Below, piece by piece: positions 34,108 through 42,233 of a DNA stretch of 44,618 bases (its first letter is position 1; each line of letters starts with the position of its first letter). The position numbers and the translations under genes are program-made. The stretch spans positions 1 to 44,618 of the forward strand of contig DATDBU010000041.1 of NCBI GenBank assembly GCA_036524675.1, given 5' to 3'. The notes below the pieces were generated by a model. It had not been told where the DNA came from. It saw only the letters and a program-made list of their open reading frames with translations, and made no database searches. Source of the DNA: DATDAW01 sp036524675 (GTDB lineage Bacteria; Verrucomicrobiota; Verrucomicrobiia; Chthoniobacterales; DASVRZ01).

Positions 34108-34890
34108 TTAACTCGCAGTGGGACGCATTTTAGAAATGAGGAACGTGATTGGCCATGTCAGTAATCCGACCGATTGGGAGAACCAACGCATGGGCACGAG
34201 CGTGGCTCTCACGAACGGCCCGAACATTTTCTGCAGAACAGCCGATTTGGAATACCAGATTGTCGCGAAAGTGATGGCCAGGATGCCGGCAAATTTTCCA
34301 AAAGCGCCCAGATGAATGTGGGTGATTAGTTCAAACAGCAGGAGAAATCCCACGTAACCCACCAGCAGAAACGCCGTGCTGCCCAGGACTGGGAATTTTT
34401 TGATGAGTCCGATGGCGTATCCCGCCAGCAAACGCAGGGTGAGGATCCCGAGGAAAACGCCCGTAATGATAACCCACAACTTGTTGCTCAACGCGACGGC
34501 GGCGATGACATTGTCGATGCTAAGACTCAAATCCATCAGTTCGATGCTGCATACTGTCATCCATAGGCCCTTGCCCTTCATGCTCTTATGCCCCTCTTCA
34601 TGATGCCCGCTCTGGGTCAAATGAGAGCACATCAGATAAATCAAGTAGCCGGCTCCGAAATATTTGATCCACAAGTTGTGTTGAATCCAGGCCACGAAAA
34701 CGAGGCACAGTCCCCGAAAGGTATACGCTCCCACAATGCCCAGCCGCAGGGCCAGTTTTTGCTGCTTTTCTGGTAAATGAGACGCCATGGCCGCTATGGC
34801 CAGTGCGTTGTCAACTGAGAGCAGGCCCTCAATGAGGATCAACGACAGAATAATGGGGATAGCTTCAATAAGTTCTGCGGTTGCAGGCAT
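34108..34890 (-). CDS. TerC-family integral membrane protein
   Basis: A 260-residue membrane protein with about seven helices and the two TerC motifs carrying acidic residues in membrane helices, EGLLSVDNALAIA near residue 20 and DLSLSIDNVIAAVAL near 120. TerC/Alx/MeeF proteins export manganese or help metallate exported proteins. It is the first gene of a three-gene unit with two methyltransferase-like genes. The 218 bp upstream show no clear yybP-ykoY riboswitch. The gene looks intact. Confidence 0.92.
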   Translation of the reverse strand: MPATAELIEAIPIILSLILIEGLLSVDNALAIAAMASHLPEKQQKLALRLGIVGAYTFRGLCLVFVAWIQHNLWIKYFGAGYLIYLMCSHLTQSGHHEEGHKSMKGKGLWMTVCSIELMDLSLSIDNVIAAVALSNKLWVIITGVFLGILTLRLLAGYAIGLIKKFPVLGSTAFLLVGYVGFLLLFELITHIHLGAFGKFAGILAITFATIWYSKSAVLQKMFGPFVRATLVPMRWFSQSVGLLTWPITFLISKMRPTAS

Positions 34891-35108
34891 GAGCTCGCTG
34901 AAGTAATGCCTGATCCGGGTTGGGGCAAACGGAAATCCGGCAGCCTCAACTAGAGCTCTGCGGCGGAAATTGACGATGGAGATTTACGATCGTGGCTGTT
35001 TTCCCTCGGGATTCGTCTAACATCGAGTCATTTGTGCTTGGACTTTGTTCCGTTTTTCCGAGCCGAACCTTCCAAAAAATCGAGCCTTCCCTTGCCTCAT
35101 CTGGGAGC

Positions 35109-36230
35109 TCACAGCGCGCGTAAAAACTTCGAAAATCTTTCCGCGCCTTCTTCGAGCGCTGCGATTTCGATGAACTCGTTGGCGGTGTGCGCTTGATCGA
35201 TCGAGCCTGGACCAATAGCGATTGAGGGAATTCCGGCGTTGGCGAAGATCGCAGCGTCACAGAACCAGGGTGCGCCGATAAGGGCGGCGCCGGTGTTTTG
35301 CAAAGCACCAATGATGAGGTGCGCGGGATCCGTATACAGCGGGGCGGTTTGTTTGATGATTCGGACATCAAGATCGGGTGACAACGCCTTGAAACGCTCG
35401 ACCAGCTTCGTGCCGTAATGGTCCATTCCCGGAACGGTCCTTATGTCGACTTCGAGCGAACAATGATCGGGTACGACATTGATCTTGCTCCCGCCGCGGA
35501 TTAGTCCAGCACTCACCGTCGGGGAGCCGAGCGTCAGGTCCGGCATCGCGGAGAGTTCCGGGCCGATTTCTTCCTCAATAAACCGAATCGCACGGCTCAT
35601 CGTGTAAATGGCATTGCGGCCGGCTTGAGGCTTTGAGCTGTGTGATGCTTTGCCGTGTGCCAGGATTTCCAGCCAAAGGGTGCCTTTGTGTGTGTGCACG
35701 ATATCCATGCTGGTAGGCTCGGCGACGACGGCAAATGCGACTGGCAAAGAATGGGCCGCGGCAGCCGCGCCAGCCTGTCCAGCTTCCTCGTCCATCAAAC
35801 CCGAAAACCAGATTTCATATCCCAGCGAGGGAATCAGATCCCGATTTTCCCACAGTGCCCACAACTGAGCAGCCATGGGGCCTTTCGTGTCGCAGGACCC
35901 GCGACCAAAAACGCGCCCGTCGGAAATCTCGCCGCCAAACGGTTCGACAGTCATTCCGGCCACGCTAACAGTGTCGGTGTGGGGGGCGAAAACGAGGCCG
36001 GGTTTTCCCGATCGATTCGAAGGAAATTGGCCGATCACGTTTGGTCTTCTGGGCAGGACTTCCACCAGCGTCGCTTCTGCTCCACAGCGCTCCAGAAAGC
36101 TGGCTATATACTCCGCGATCGCTTTTTCTCCGGTATTTCCCGCGGAGGTTCCCGGGTCACCCGACGGGTTCACACTTGGAATTCGGACCAACTCCTGCAG
36201 CAACTCGACAACGCTTCGGGGCGGATTCAT
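35109..36230 (-). CDS. M20 family metallopeptidase/deacylase (ArgE/DapE-like)
   Basis: A 373-residue M20 zinc enzyme. Metal ligands sit in FAPHTDTV, GRGSCDTKGPMAA and the EE pair of MDEEAGQAG; the dimerisation domain runs about 175-285, and the C-terminal ligand His is in DQAHTANEFI. Members hydrolyse N-acyl amino acids or small peptides (acetylornithine, succinyl-DAP, carboxypeptidase G2); the substrate is not decided by the sequence. ATG 36230 is 4 bp after the epimerase stop, so the two genes are coupled. A longer frame to 36344 would lie within the epimerase gene. Confidence 0.9.
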   Translation of the reverse strand: MNPPRSVVELLQELVRIPSVNPSGDPGTSAGNTGEKAIAEYIASFLERCGAEATLVEVLPRRPNVIGQFPSNRSGKPGLVFAPHTDTVSVAGMTVEPFGGEISDGRVFGRGSCDTKGPMAAQLWALWENRDLIPSLGYEIWFSGLMDEEAGQAGAAAAAHSLPVAFAVVAEPTSMDIVHTHKGTLWLEILAHGKASHSSKPQAGRNAIYTMSRAIRFIEEEIGPELSAMPDLTLGSPTVSAGLIRGGSKINVVPDHCSLEVDIRTVPGMDHYGTKLVERFKALSPDLDVRIIKQTAPLYTDPAHLIIGALQNTGAALIGAPWFCDAAIFANAGIPSIAIGPGSIDQAHTANEFIEIAALEEGAERFSKFLRAL

Positions 36231-36234
36231 CCGC

Positions 36235-37185
36235 CTATTGTTTGCGTAATTCGCGATACCAGGCGACAAATTTCGGAATTCCTTCTGCGATCGGCGTTGT
36301 CGGCGCGTAACCCAGCAGCCGGCGAGCCTTTGAAATGTCTGCAAATGTCCGCGGCATGTCGCCTTTTTGTTCCGGCAGATAATTGATCAGGGCTCTTTTA
36401 CCAACCGTGTTCTCGATCATCCGGATCAATTCGGTGAGCGTTGTCGTCTGGCTTTCGCCCAGATTGAAGATATCGAAAAGCTCACCCTCGTAGGCCAGTG
36501 CCCCCTCGATTCCCTGAATAATATCGTCCACGTACGTGTAGTCCCGCCGTGTGGAACCATCGCCAAATTGATTGATCGGCTTTCCTTCATCGATCTTTCG
36601 AGTGAATTGATGGATCGCCAAGTCGGGTCGTTGTCGCGGTCCGTATACGGTGAAAAAGCGCAAACACACCACGCGCATTCCATATAGGTAGGCATAGTTT
36701 GAACAAATCGTTTCTCCGGCCAGCTTGGTCGCCGCATATGGGCTCAGCGTCTGGCTCAACCGTTGATCCTCGGAAAACGGAATCACCTTTGATGCCCCGT
36801 AAACCGACGAGCTTGAGGCAAAGACAAAACGTTGCACTCCTGCCTGCCTTGCGCCTTCCAGTAAATGAAATGTGCCTTTGATGTTGGTGTCGATGTAGAG
36901 CTCCGGTTCCTGTATCGACGGTCTGACGCCCGCACGTGCCGCAAGGTGCACGATTGCGTCAAATTTGCCGTCCTGAATGATTTGCCGGACGCGTTCGCCA
37001 TCGCGCAAATCGGCCTCAAACACTTCCAGGTCACCCTTCAGGCTGGCCAGATTTCCTCTTTTGATGGCAGGATCGTAGAAATCGTTGAAATCATCCAGGA
37101 CCATCACGGAATCGCCGCGCTTCAGGGTTTTTTCAACAAGATGCGAACCGATAAAGCCGGCGCCGCCAGTGACAAGTAGCCTCAT
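36235..37185 (-). CDS. NAD-dependent sugar epimerase, UDP-glucuronate 4-epimerase-like
   Basis: A 316-residue extended SDR. The NAD loop VTGGAGFIGSHL starts near residue 5; FNDFYDPAIKRGNL and AARAGVRPSIQEP are marks of the UDP-glucuronate 4-epimerase (CapI/GAE) branch; the catalytic pair is in SPYAATKLAGE, and YGPRQRPDLAIHQF contacts the sugar nucleotide. It would convert UDP-glucuronate to UDP-galacturonate for envelope polysaccharide. The M20 enzyme follows with a 4-bp gap. A GalE-type or dTDP-sugar role remains possible. Confidence 0.9.
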   Translation of the reverse strand: MRLLVTGGAGFIGSHLVEKTLKRGDSVMVLDDFNDFYDPAIKRGNLASLKGDLEVFEADLRDGERVRQIIQDGKFDAIVHLAARAGVRPSIQEPELYIDTNIKGTFHLLEGARQAGVQRFVFASSSSVYGASKVIPFSEDQRLSQTLSPYAATKLAGETICSNYAYLYGMRVVCLRFFTVYGPRQRPDLAIHQFTRKIDEGKPINQFGDGSTRRDYTYVDDIIQGIEGALAYEGELFDIFNLGESQTTTLTELIRMIENTVGKRALINYLPEQKGDMPRTFADISKARRLLGYAPTTPIAEGIPKFVAWYRELRKQ

Positions 37186-37426
37186 TGCATTCGTTTAAGG
37201 GAAAAATTGGGGAACCAATGGTATCGATGTTGGTCGTTGCCGCCAGCGAAAATTTATCAGAACGGGAAAGCGGGCTGGTAGATAGGGCGGAATCCTGAAG
37301 CTCCAGCCACCCCGGATATCTTCCTTGCGAAATGCCCTGCGATCGATTAGTCGTGCGAAATAATAAAATTTGTCTGCACCGAAAATAATTTGTTTCCCCT
37401 CGAAAACATTCATCTCCCAGGTACCC

Positions 37427-38107
37427 ATGAGCGAAGAACCGAAAAAGGAAACCGTTCGTATCACGCTTCCGCCGCGGCCGACCAACGGCATCGCTGGCGG
37501 AGTGGTGAAACATGAAACGGTCCGCATCACCACTTCCATCCAATCCCCGGTTGCAGAAACAGCGCCGCCTCCTTTGAATCCCCCTCCCAAGCCGCTTGGC
37601 GCAGGATTGCCGCCGAAACCACTGGGCGCCGGACTCCCGCCAAAACCTCTTGGAACAGGGCTGCCACCCAAACCGCTGGGAGCGGGCTTGCCACCACGGC
37701 CAGCAGCTCCATTCGCGCCCAAGCCTCTGGGAGCGCTCAACCCAGCTGTCCCCCCAGCGGCGCCCAAGCCGTTCAGTCCCCTGGCGTCGTCCGCCACCGC
37801 ACCTGGTCCGCTGCCTTCTGTACCCAAACCGTTCGGAAATATCGCGCCAGTCGCAGTAAAACCGAGTCCAAAGAAAGAAACGGCCCGGATCCAGCCTCCG
37901 AGCACTCCGAAGTCCTTGCCGCAGGCAACACTCAAGCTTCAGCAAACGCAATCGGTCGCCGCAACGCCTGGCGCAGCGGTCAAACCTGCCGGCGCAGTTT
38001 CGCAGAAAGCTGCCCCTCAGAAGCAGGAATCTTTGCTCGTCTCCGTTCTGGTCTTCGCCGTATCGGTGATTGCTTTTGGCATCCAGCTCTGGACGTACGT
38101 TTCCTGA
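37427..38107 (+). CDS. Proline-rich tail-anchored protein with ETVRI and PPKPLGAGL repeats
   Basis: A 226-residue protein: a Pro-rich, basic, disordered body and a single C-terminal helix (LLVSVLVFAVSVIAFGIQLW), so it is tail-anchored with the body in the cytoplasm. The motif [KH]ETxRI occurs three times (KETVRITLPP, HETVRITTS, KETARIQPP), and PPKPLGAGL is repeated four times in tandem. ATG 37427 begins at MSEEPKKETVRI. I recognise the general type from Verrucomicrobia-like genomes but no function is known. A hairpin terminator follows. It is convergent with the oligopeptidase gene. Confidence 0.8.
   Translation: MSEEPKKETVRITLPPRPTNGIAGGVVKHETVRITTSIQSPVAETAPPPLNPPPKPLGAGLPPKPLGAGLPPKPLGTGLPPKPLGAGLPPRPAAPFAPKPLGALNPAVPPAAPKPFSPLASSATAPGPLPSVPKPFGNIAPVAVKPSPKKETARIQPPSTPKSLPQATLKLQQTQSVAATPGAAVKPAGAVSQKAAPQKQESLLVSVLVFAVSVIAFGIQLWTYVS
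37583..37690 (+). repeat. Four tandem 27-bp units encoding PPKPLGAGL
   Basis: The units run directly one after another and differ mostly at third codon positions (one has Thr for Ala). Synonymous drift with a kept peptide suggests selection on the protein rather than recent slippage. Confidence 0.8.
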
Positions 38108-38127
38108 CGTTCCGCTCTGTGTTTCGA

Positions 38128-38169
38128 GTGTGAACTAGTGAAAATCTCGACTGGTTCACACTTTTGTTT
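38128..38169 (+). terminator. Intrinsic terminator of the proline-rich protein gene
   Basis: GTGTGAACTAGT (38128-38139) pairs with ACTGGTTCACAC (38150-38161) over 12 bp with one T-G pair, around a 10-nt loop, followed by TTTTGTTT. It lies 20 bp after the stop, between two convergent genes, and could also slow transcription from the other side. Confidence 0.8.
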
Positions 38170-38177
38170 CCCAATAT

Positions 38178-40334
38178 CTATTTTGCAGCCGTTTTGTCCG
38201 AGGCGACGACACCGAGTTGCTGAAGGAGAAAACTCCACACATCGGCGTCCTCATCGATATGGGTATTGAGTGATGTACCCTGACCGTGGCCGGCGTCGAA
38301 ATTGACGCGAAGCAAAATGGGATACGATGACGCCGTTGCCTCCTGTAAGGCAGCCGCCATTTTCAAGGAATGAAATGATGCGACACGGCCGTCATTTAGG
38401 CCGGTGGTGAATAAAATGGCAGGGTATTCGATTCCGTTCTTCACACGTTGATAGGGCGAATATTCATAGAGCGCCTTAAACTGCTGGCGGTCTTTCACTG
38501 TGCCGAACTCAGTGATGTTAAACGCACCATTCGGCTCCAACTCCGTCCGAAGAGAATCGTAGATTCCTACATAGGAAACCACGGCCCGATAAAGCTCCGG
38601 GTGTTGCGTGAGCGCCGCTCCCATGAGCAGGCCGCCTGCGCTACCGCCTTCGATCGCCAGTTTTTTCGGATTCGTATACCCGGCATCTTCTAAAAATTTC
38701 GCGCAGGCAGCGAGATCGGCGAACGTCGTTTGTTTCTTAGTGAGATTGGCGGCTTTATGCCATTCCTCACCGTATTCGCCTCCACCCCGGAGGTTTGCGA
38801 TCGCATAAATGCCGCCGCGCTCGAGCCAGAGTTTGCGCGTAAAATCGAATCCTGGCTCCATACTGATACCGTAACTGCCATAGGCGTAAAGAACTGCGGG
38901 AGCTTTGCCGTTGAGAGCGAGGCCCTTGGGCTTGAGGATGTTGATGGGAATTTTTGTGCCCGAACCGTCGATGGCTGGTGCATAAACGCGTTCGACTTCC
39001 ACGTCGGAAAAATCAACCGGAGACGACGAGGCGAGTGCCGTTTTCCTAAGCGCGCCGTCGACGGGATTGTAGTCGTACCACGCGGTGGGTTCGAGATAGC
39101 TGGAAACCCGGAGGAGTAAATGACCATCCTCACGCTGAACCATTTCGCGGATGGAAGTCACGAGCGGCGTTGCGATTTCTTTGCCATTTTTACCATCGAG
39201 GTCAAACTGGCGTAGTCGGGAAGGTCCGCCGAGGAGATCACGAACGTAGAGATGGTTTTTACCGGGTTCGATATCTTGAATCACCCCATCGCTTTGCGGA
39301 ACGACTTCGATCGCAGCCGCCAGGTTCCCGTTTCCAAGAGGCACTCGCAGAATTTTCCCACGAGGAGCGTCCTTTCGCGAGAGGAGGTAGAGTGAGCCGT
39401 CCTTTCCAGGCACGGCTTTTTTTACGGCATCACCGAATTTTGTAATCTGTTTCCATTCGCCGTGGCCGCCTCGAAGCGGCAGGACGTAATGGGCGAAGTC
39501 ACCGCCATCGCCGTTGGCGACACTGGCTACGAGGTAGTCGCCATTCTCTGTGGATTCCAGCTCGATTTCTGCGATCCGCGGAAAGTCTTTGCCAATTGAG
39601 TAAACATCTTTCTTCAGGTCGTCACCCAGCTTGTGAAACCAGACGGCCTGATAAAAATGAATATCGGCTTCCGGTTTTTCGTCTGGCGCCGGATAACGCG
39701 TGTAATACAGGCCGCTATCGTCGGCATTCCAAGCAACGCTACCGCCACCCGTAGGGTATTGAACCCGCGGAATCTTGTCAGGAAGCAGCTGGCCAGTTGC
39801 GACATCGTAAATATGGAGCGTCCCGTCTTCAGAACCGTTCTTGGAGATGGAAACCGCAATGAATTTTCCGTTGTGTGACGGAACCCACCAGTCGATCGCC
39901 GTTTTTCCCGACGGATCGAGAGTCTCCGGATCGAGAATGGTTTTTGCCGAAGCCGGGTCATTCGGCGACTGGACGAGGATCAGCACTGGCTGCTGTTTTG
40001 GCGGAGCAAATTTGTTTACGAAAAGCCCCGCCGGCGACTCGTGGATACCGTAGTAGTTCGGCGAAATTTTCGAATACCAATCGGTCAATGTCGTTTTGAT
40101 CTGTGCGTGCTCGGGGATGGCATCGAGAAATTTTCGGGTGCGATCGTTTTGCTGCGTGGCGAATTTTTTCACCTCGGGTGAGCCCGCTTTCTCCATCCAT
40201 TGATAGTCATCGCGAACATCGACGCCGAAATAGGAATCAATCTGCGGTTTTTTTTCCGCTTTGGGGAAGGGCAAGGCATCAGCGGCATATGTGGACGCCC
40301 CGAGAAGAAGCATAAAGCAAACGAGTTGCAGCAT
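38178..40334 (-). CDS. Prolyl oligopeptidase (S9A), exported
   Basis: A 718-residue serine peptidase. The N-terminal signal (MLQLVCFMLLLGASTYAADA) directs export to the periplasm. The beta-propeller region runs about 80-430. The catalytic triad is Ser in EGGSAGGLLMG, Asp in TGLNDGRV and His in FDAGHGQGTS, in the order and spacing of POP. YAYGSYGISMEPGF and ANLRGGGEYGEEWH are S9A markers. It cleaves short proline-containing peptides. It is monocistronic and convergent with the proline-rich gene. Length and motifs are complete. Confidence 0.95.
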   Translation of the reverse strand: MLQLVCFMLLLGASTYAADALPFPKAEKKPQIDSYFGVDVRDDYQWMEKAGSPEVKKFATQQNDRTRKFLDAIPEHAQIKTTLTDWYSKISPNYYGIHESPAGLFVNKFAPPKQQPVLILVQSPNDPASAKTILDPETLDPSGKTAIDWWVPSHNGKFIAVSISKNGSEDGTLHIYDVATGQLLPDKIPRVQYPTGGGSVAWNADDSGLYYTRYPAPDEKPEADIHFYQAVWFHKLGDDLKKDVYSIGKDFPRIAEIELESTENGDYLVASVANGDGGDFAHYVLPLRGGHGEWKQITKFGDAVKKAVPGKDGSLYLLSRKDAPRGKILRVPLGNGNLAAAIEVVPQSDGVIQDIEPGKNHLYVRDLLGGPSRLRQFDLDGKNGKEIATPLVTSIREMVQREDGHLLLRVSSYLEPTAWYDYNPVDGALRKTALASSSPVDFSDVEVERVYAPAIDGSGTKIPINILKPKGLALNGKAPAVLYAYGSYGISMEPGFDFTRKLWLERGGIYAIANLRGGGEYGEEWHKAANLTKKQTTFADLAACAKFLEDAGYTNPKKLAIEGGSAGGLLMGAALTQHPELYRAVVSYVGIYDSLRTELEPNGAFNITEFGTVKDRQQFKALYEYSPYQRVKNGIEYPAILFTTGLNDGRVASFHSLKMAAALQEATASSYPILLRVNFDAGHGQGTSLNTHIDEDADVWSFLLQQLGVVASDKTAAK

Positions 40335-40454
40335 CGCGAATTGAAGGTCGGGCGGTGAAAGAAGTCAAATCACTGCCCTGCGTTCCCGATTTTTCGGCCG
40401 ACCGCAGGAAAAATCGCTTCGAATTGTCTCGGGGAGGAGACGATGCCGCGGATC

Positions 40455-41705
40455 TTATACCTTGCCCAGGACAACACAGGAGTTAATGCCGCCGAACCCG
40501 AACGAGTTGGTTAAAATGTGGCGCAGCGGTTTTTCACGGCCTTCATTGGGAACGATGTCGAGGTCGCAGGCGGGATCAGGCGTTTCGTGGCTAAGGGTAG
40601 GTGGGACCCAGTCGTTTTCCATTGCCAGGCAACAAATAATGGCTTCCATGGCGCCGGTCGCGCCCAGAGGATGCGCAGTATAGGGTTTGGTGCCACTCAT
40701 AGGAATGCGCCGTGCGAGATCTTCGCCAAAGGCCGCCTTAATACAAAAACATTCGTTGGCGTCGTTTGCCTGGGTGGAGCTGGCGTGGGCGTTGATGTAG
40801 TCGATCTGTTCCGGATTTACACGTGCATCGTCGAGCGCGTCCTTAATCGCTCGGATGACGGATTCGCCGCTGGGCAGCGGGGTCGTCATGTGGAATGCGT
40901 CGTTGTTCAGGCTGTATCCGAGCACTTCAGCATAGATTCGGGCGCCGCGAGCTTTCGCATGCTCGTATTCCTCGAGAATAAGGCTGGCGCCTCCTTCACC
41001 CATGACAAATCCATCGCGGTTGAGGTCGAAGGGCCTGCAAGCAAACCCCGGATCATCAGTCCACTGGCTCATCGTTCGGATGAAAGCGAATGACCCAAAG
41101 GATAGGGGACTCAGCGGTGACTCCGCAGCACCCGCGATCATGACATCGGCGAGTCCATCGCGGATGTAACGCAGGGCCTCGCCAACGGCGATCGGCCCGC
41201 TGGCGCAGGAGTTTGAGTTAGTAGTTCCGACACCGCGCAGCCCGAATTCGATGGCAATATTCGAATGTGCTGAGCCTCCGAAGACCTGTAGAGCAAGCGT
41301 AGGATTTACGCCGCGAGGACCCTTTTGGAGGTAGATCTCATGTTGTTCTTCAGCATTGGAGATACCACCCAGCGCCGTGCCAAAGCTGACCCCCATGCGG
41401 GGATTGGGATTTTCCGGAGAAATATGGAGTCCAGCGTCTTCAAGAGCGAGTTTTGCTGAGGCCACCGCGAATTGAGCATAACGATCCAGACGTTTGAGGC
41501 GGTGCGGTGGGAAAAATTTTGCGGGATCCCATTCGGGGATCTGCCCGGCGCAATGGGCACGAAAGATAGTGGTGTCGAAGTTTGTGATCCGGGTGATCCG
41601 GCTTTTTTGGGCGAGCAAACCTTGCCAGAAGCTGGCTTTTCCGATGCCGGCTGCCGTAATGGGGCCGAGGCCGGTGATCACGGCTCGTCGCCTACTGTCC
41701 CTCAT
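40455..41705 (-). CDS. fabF: Beta-ketoacyl-ACP synthase (KAS II-type)
   Basis: A 416-residue thiolase-fold enzyme. The catalytic Cys is in TNSNSCASGPIAVGEAL and the two histidines in YINAHASSTQAND and PYTAHPLGATGAMEA. NAHASST replaces the usual NAHGTST. It condenses malonyl-ACP with an acyl chain. Its 5' end overlaps the SRPBCC gene by 14 bp, and no acpP or fabG is adjacent, so it may serve a specialised fatty-acid or aromatic polyketide route rather than bulk synthesis. Housekeeping FabF remains possible. Confidence 0.88.
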   Translation of the reverse strand: MRDSRRRAVITGLGPITAAGIGKASFWQGLLAQKSRITRITNFDTTIFRAHCAGQIPEWDPAKFFPPHRLKRLDRYAQFAVASAKLALEDAGLHISPENPNPRMGVSFGTALGGISNAEEQHEIYLQKGPRGVNPTLALQVFGGSAHSNIAIEFGLRGVGTTNSNSCASGPIAVGEALRYIRDGLADVMIAGAAESPLSPLSFGSFAFIRTMSQWTDDPGFACRPFDLNRDGFVMGEGGASLILEEYEHAKARGARIYAEVLGYSLNNDAFHMTTPLPSGESVIRAIKDALDDARVNPEQIDYINAHASSTQANDANECFCIKAAFGEDLARRIPMSGTKPYTAHPLGATGAMEAIICCLAMENDWVPPTLSHETPDPACDLDIVPNEGREKPLRHILTNSFGFGGINSCVVLGKV

Positions 41706-42138
41706 TTTCCAGATATTTTTTCATGTGAAAAAGCGTTTGTCCGGCCACGTGTGAGATAAAAAATCCACCAATGATGGGATCAGCGACAAAGGATAAGGCA
41801 GGGATGCGAAATTTTAGATCATGCAAAATCTGGACGACGACTTCGCCTCCGGTTTGAGGTGAGAAAGTCCACACGACTTCCATCCCCTTGGTAAAAGCGC
41901 GCAGATGCCGGAAGCGAACCTCGTGTTTCTCGCGATCGATAATTTGCTCGGACACCCAGGAAATTGGAATACCCGAGCGATGGCATGCCATTTTGACGAT
42001 ATGCCGGTCAGTGCCGCGATCGAGATAATGGATGTAACGATAATGGGGAAGGATTTTAGGCCAGTTCTCGAGATCGGCAGCTGTCTCAAAGATCCGTTCC
42101 AATGGGGCGCGGATGACGATGGAGTTGCCGGTATGCAT
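41692..42138 (-). CDS. SRPBCC (START-like) protein, polyketide cyclase-type
   Basis: A 148-residue helix-grip protein. The N-terminal IVIRAPLERIFETAADLENW is the classic SRPBCC opening; a Trp/Phe-lined cavity is suggested by VVWTFSPQTGGEVVVQI. Related families include aromatase/cyclases of type II polyketide pathways and CoQ-binding (COQ10) proteins. It overlaps the following ketosynthase gene by 14 bp, which implies they act together and favours a cyclase or product-binding role. Ligand is unknown. Confidence 0.8.
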   Translation of the reverse strand: MHTGNSIVIRAPLERIFETAADLENWPKILPHYRYIHYLDRGTDRHIVKMACHRSGIPISWVSEQIIDREKHEVRFRHLRAFTKGMEVVWTFSPQTGGEVVVQILHDLKFRIPALSFVADPIIGGFFISHVAGQTLFHMKKYLENEGQ

Positions 42139-42233
42139 GACAGTCGCCGGGGTAAATTACTCTGACTTCTGCGCGCTACCGTAGTTCTCTTCGGCAGATA
42201 AGGGCTGCAGGTAAGAATACGGATCGAACAAAA

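Noticed and set aside
34891..35108. yybP-ykoY manganese riboswitch upstream of terC
   Set aside because: The 218 bp were read on the minus strand; a few short matches occur but not the conserved core in order.
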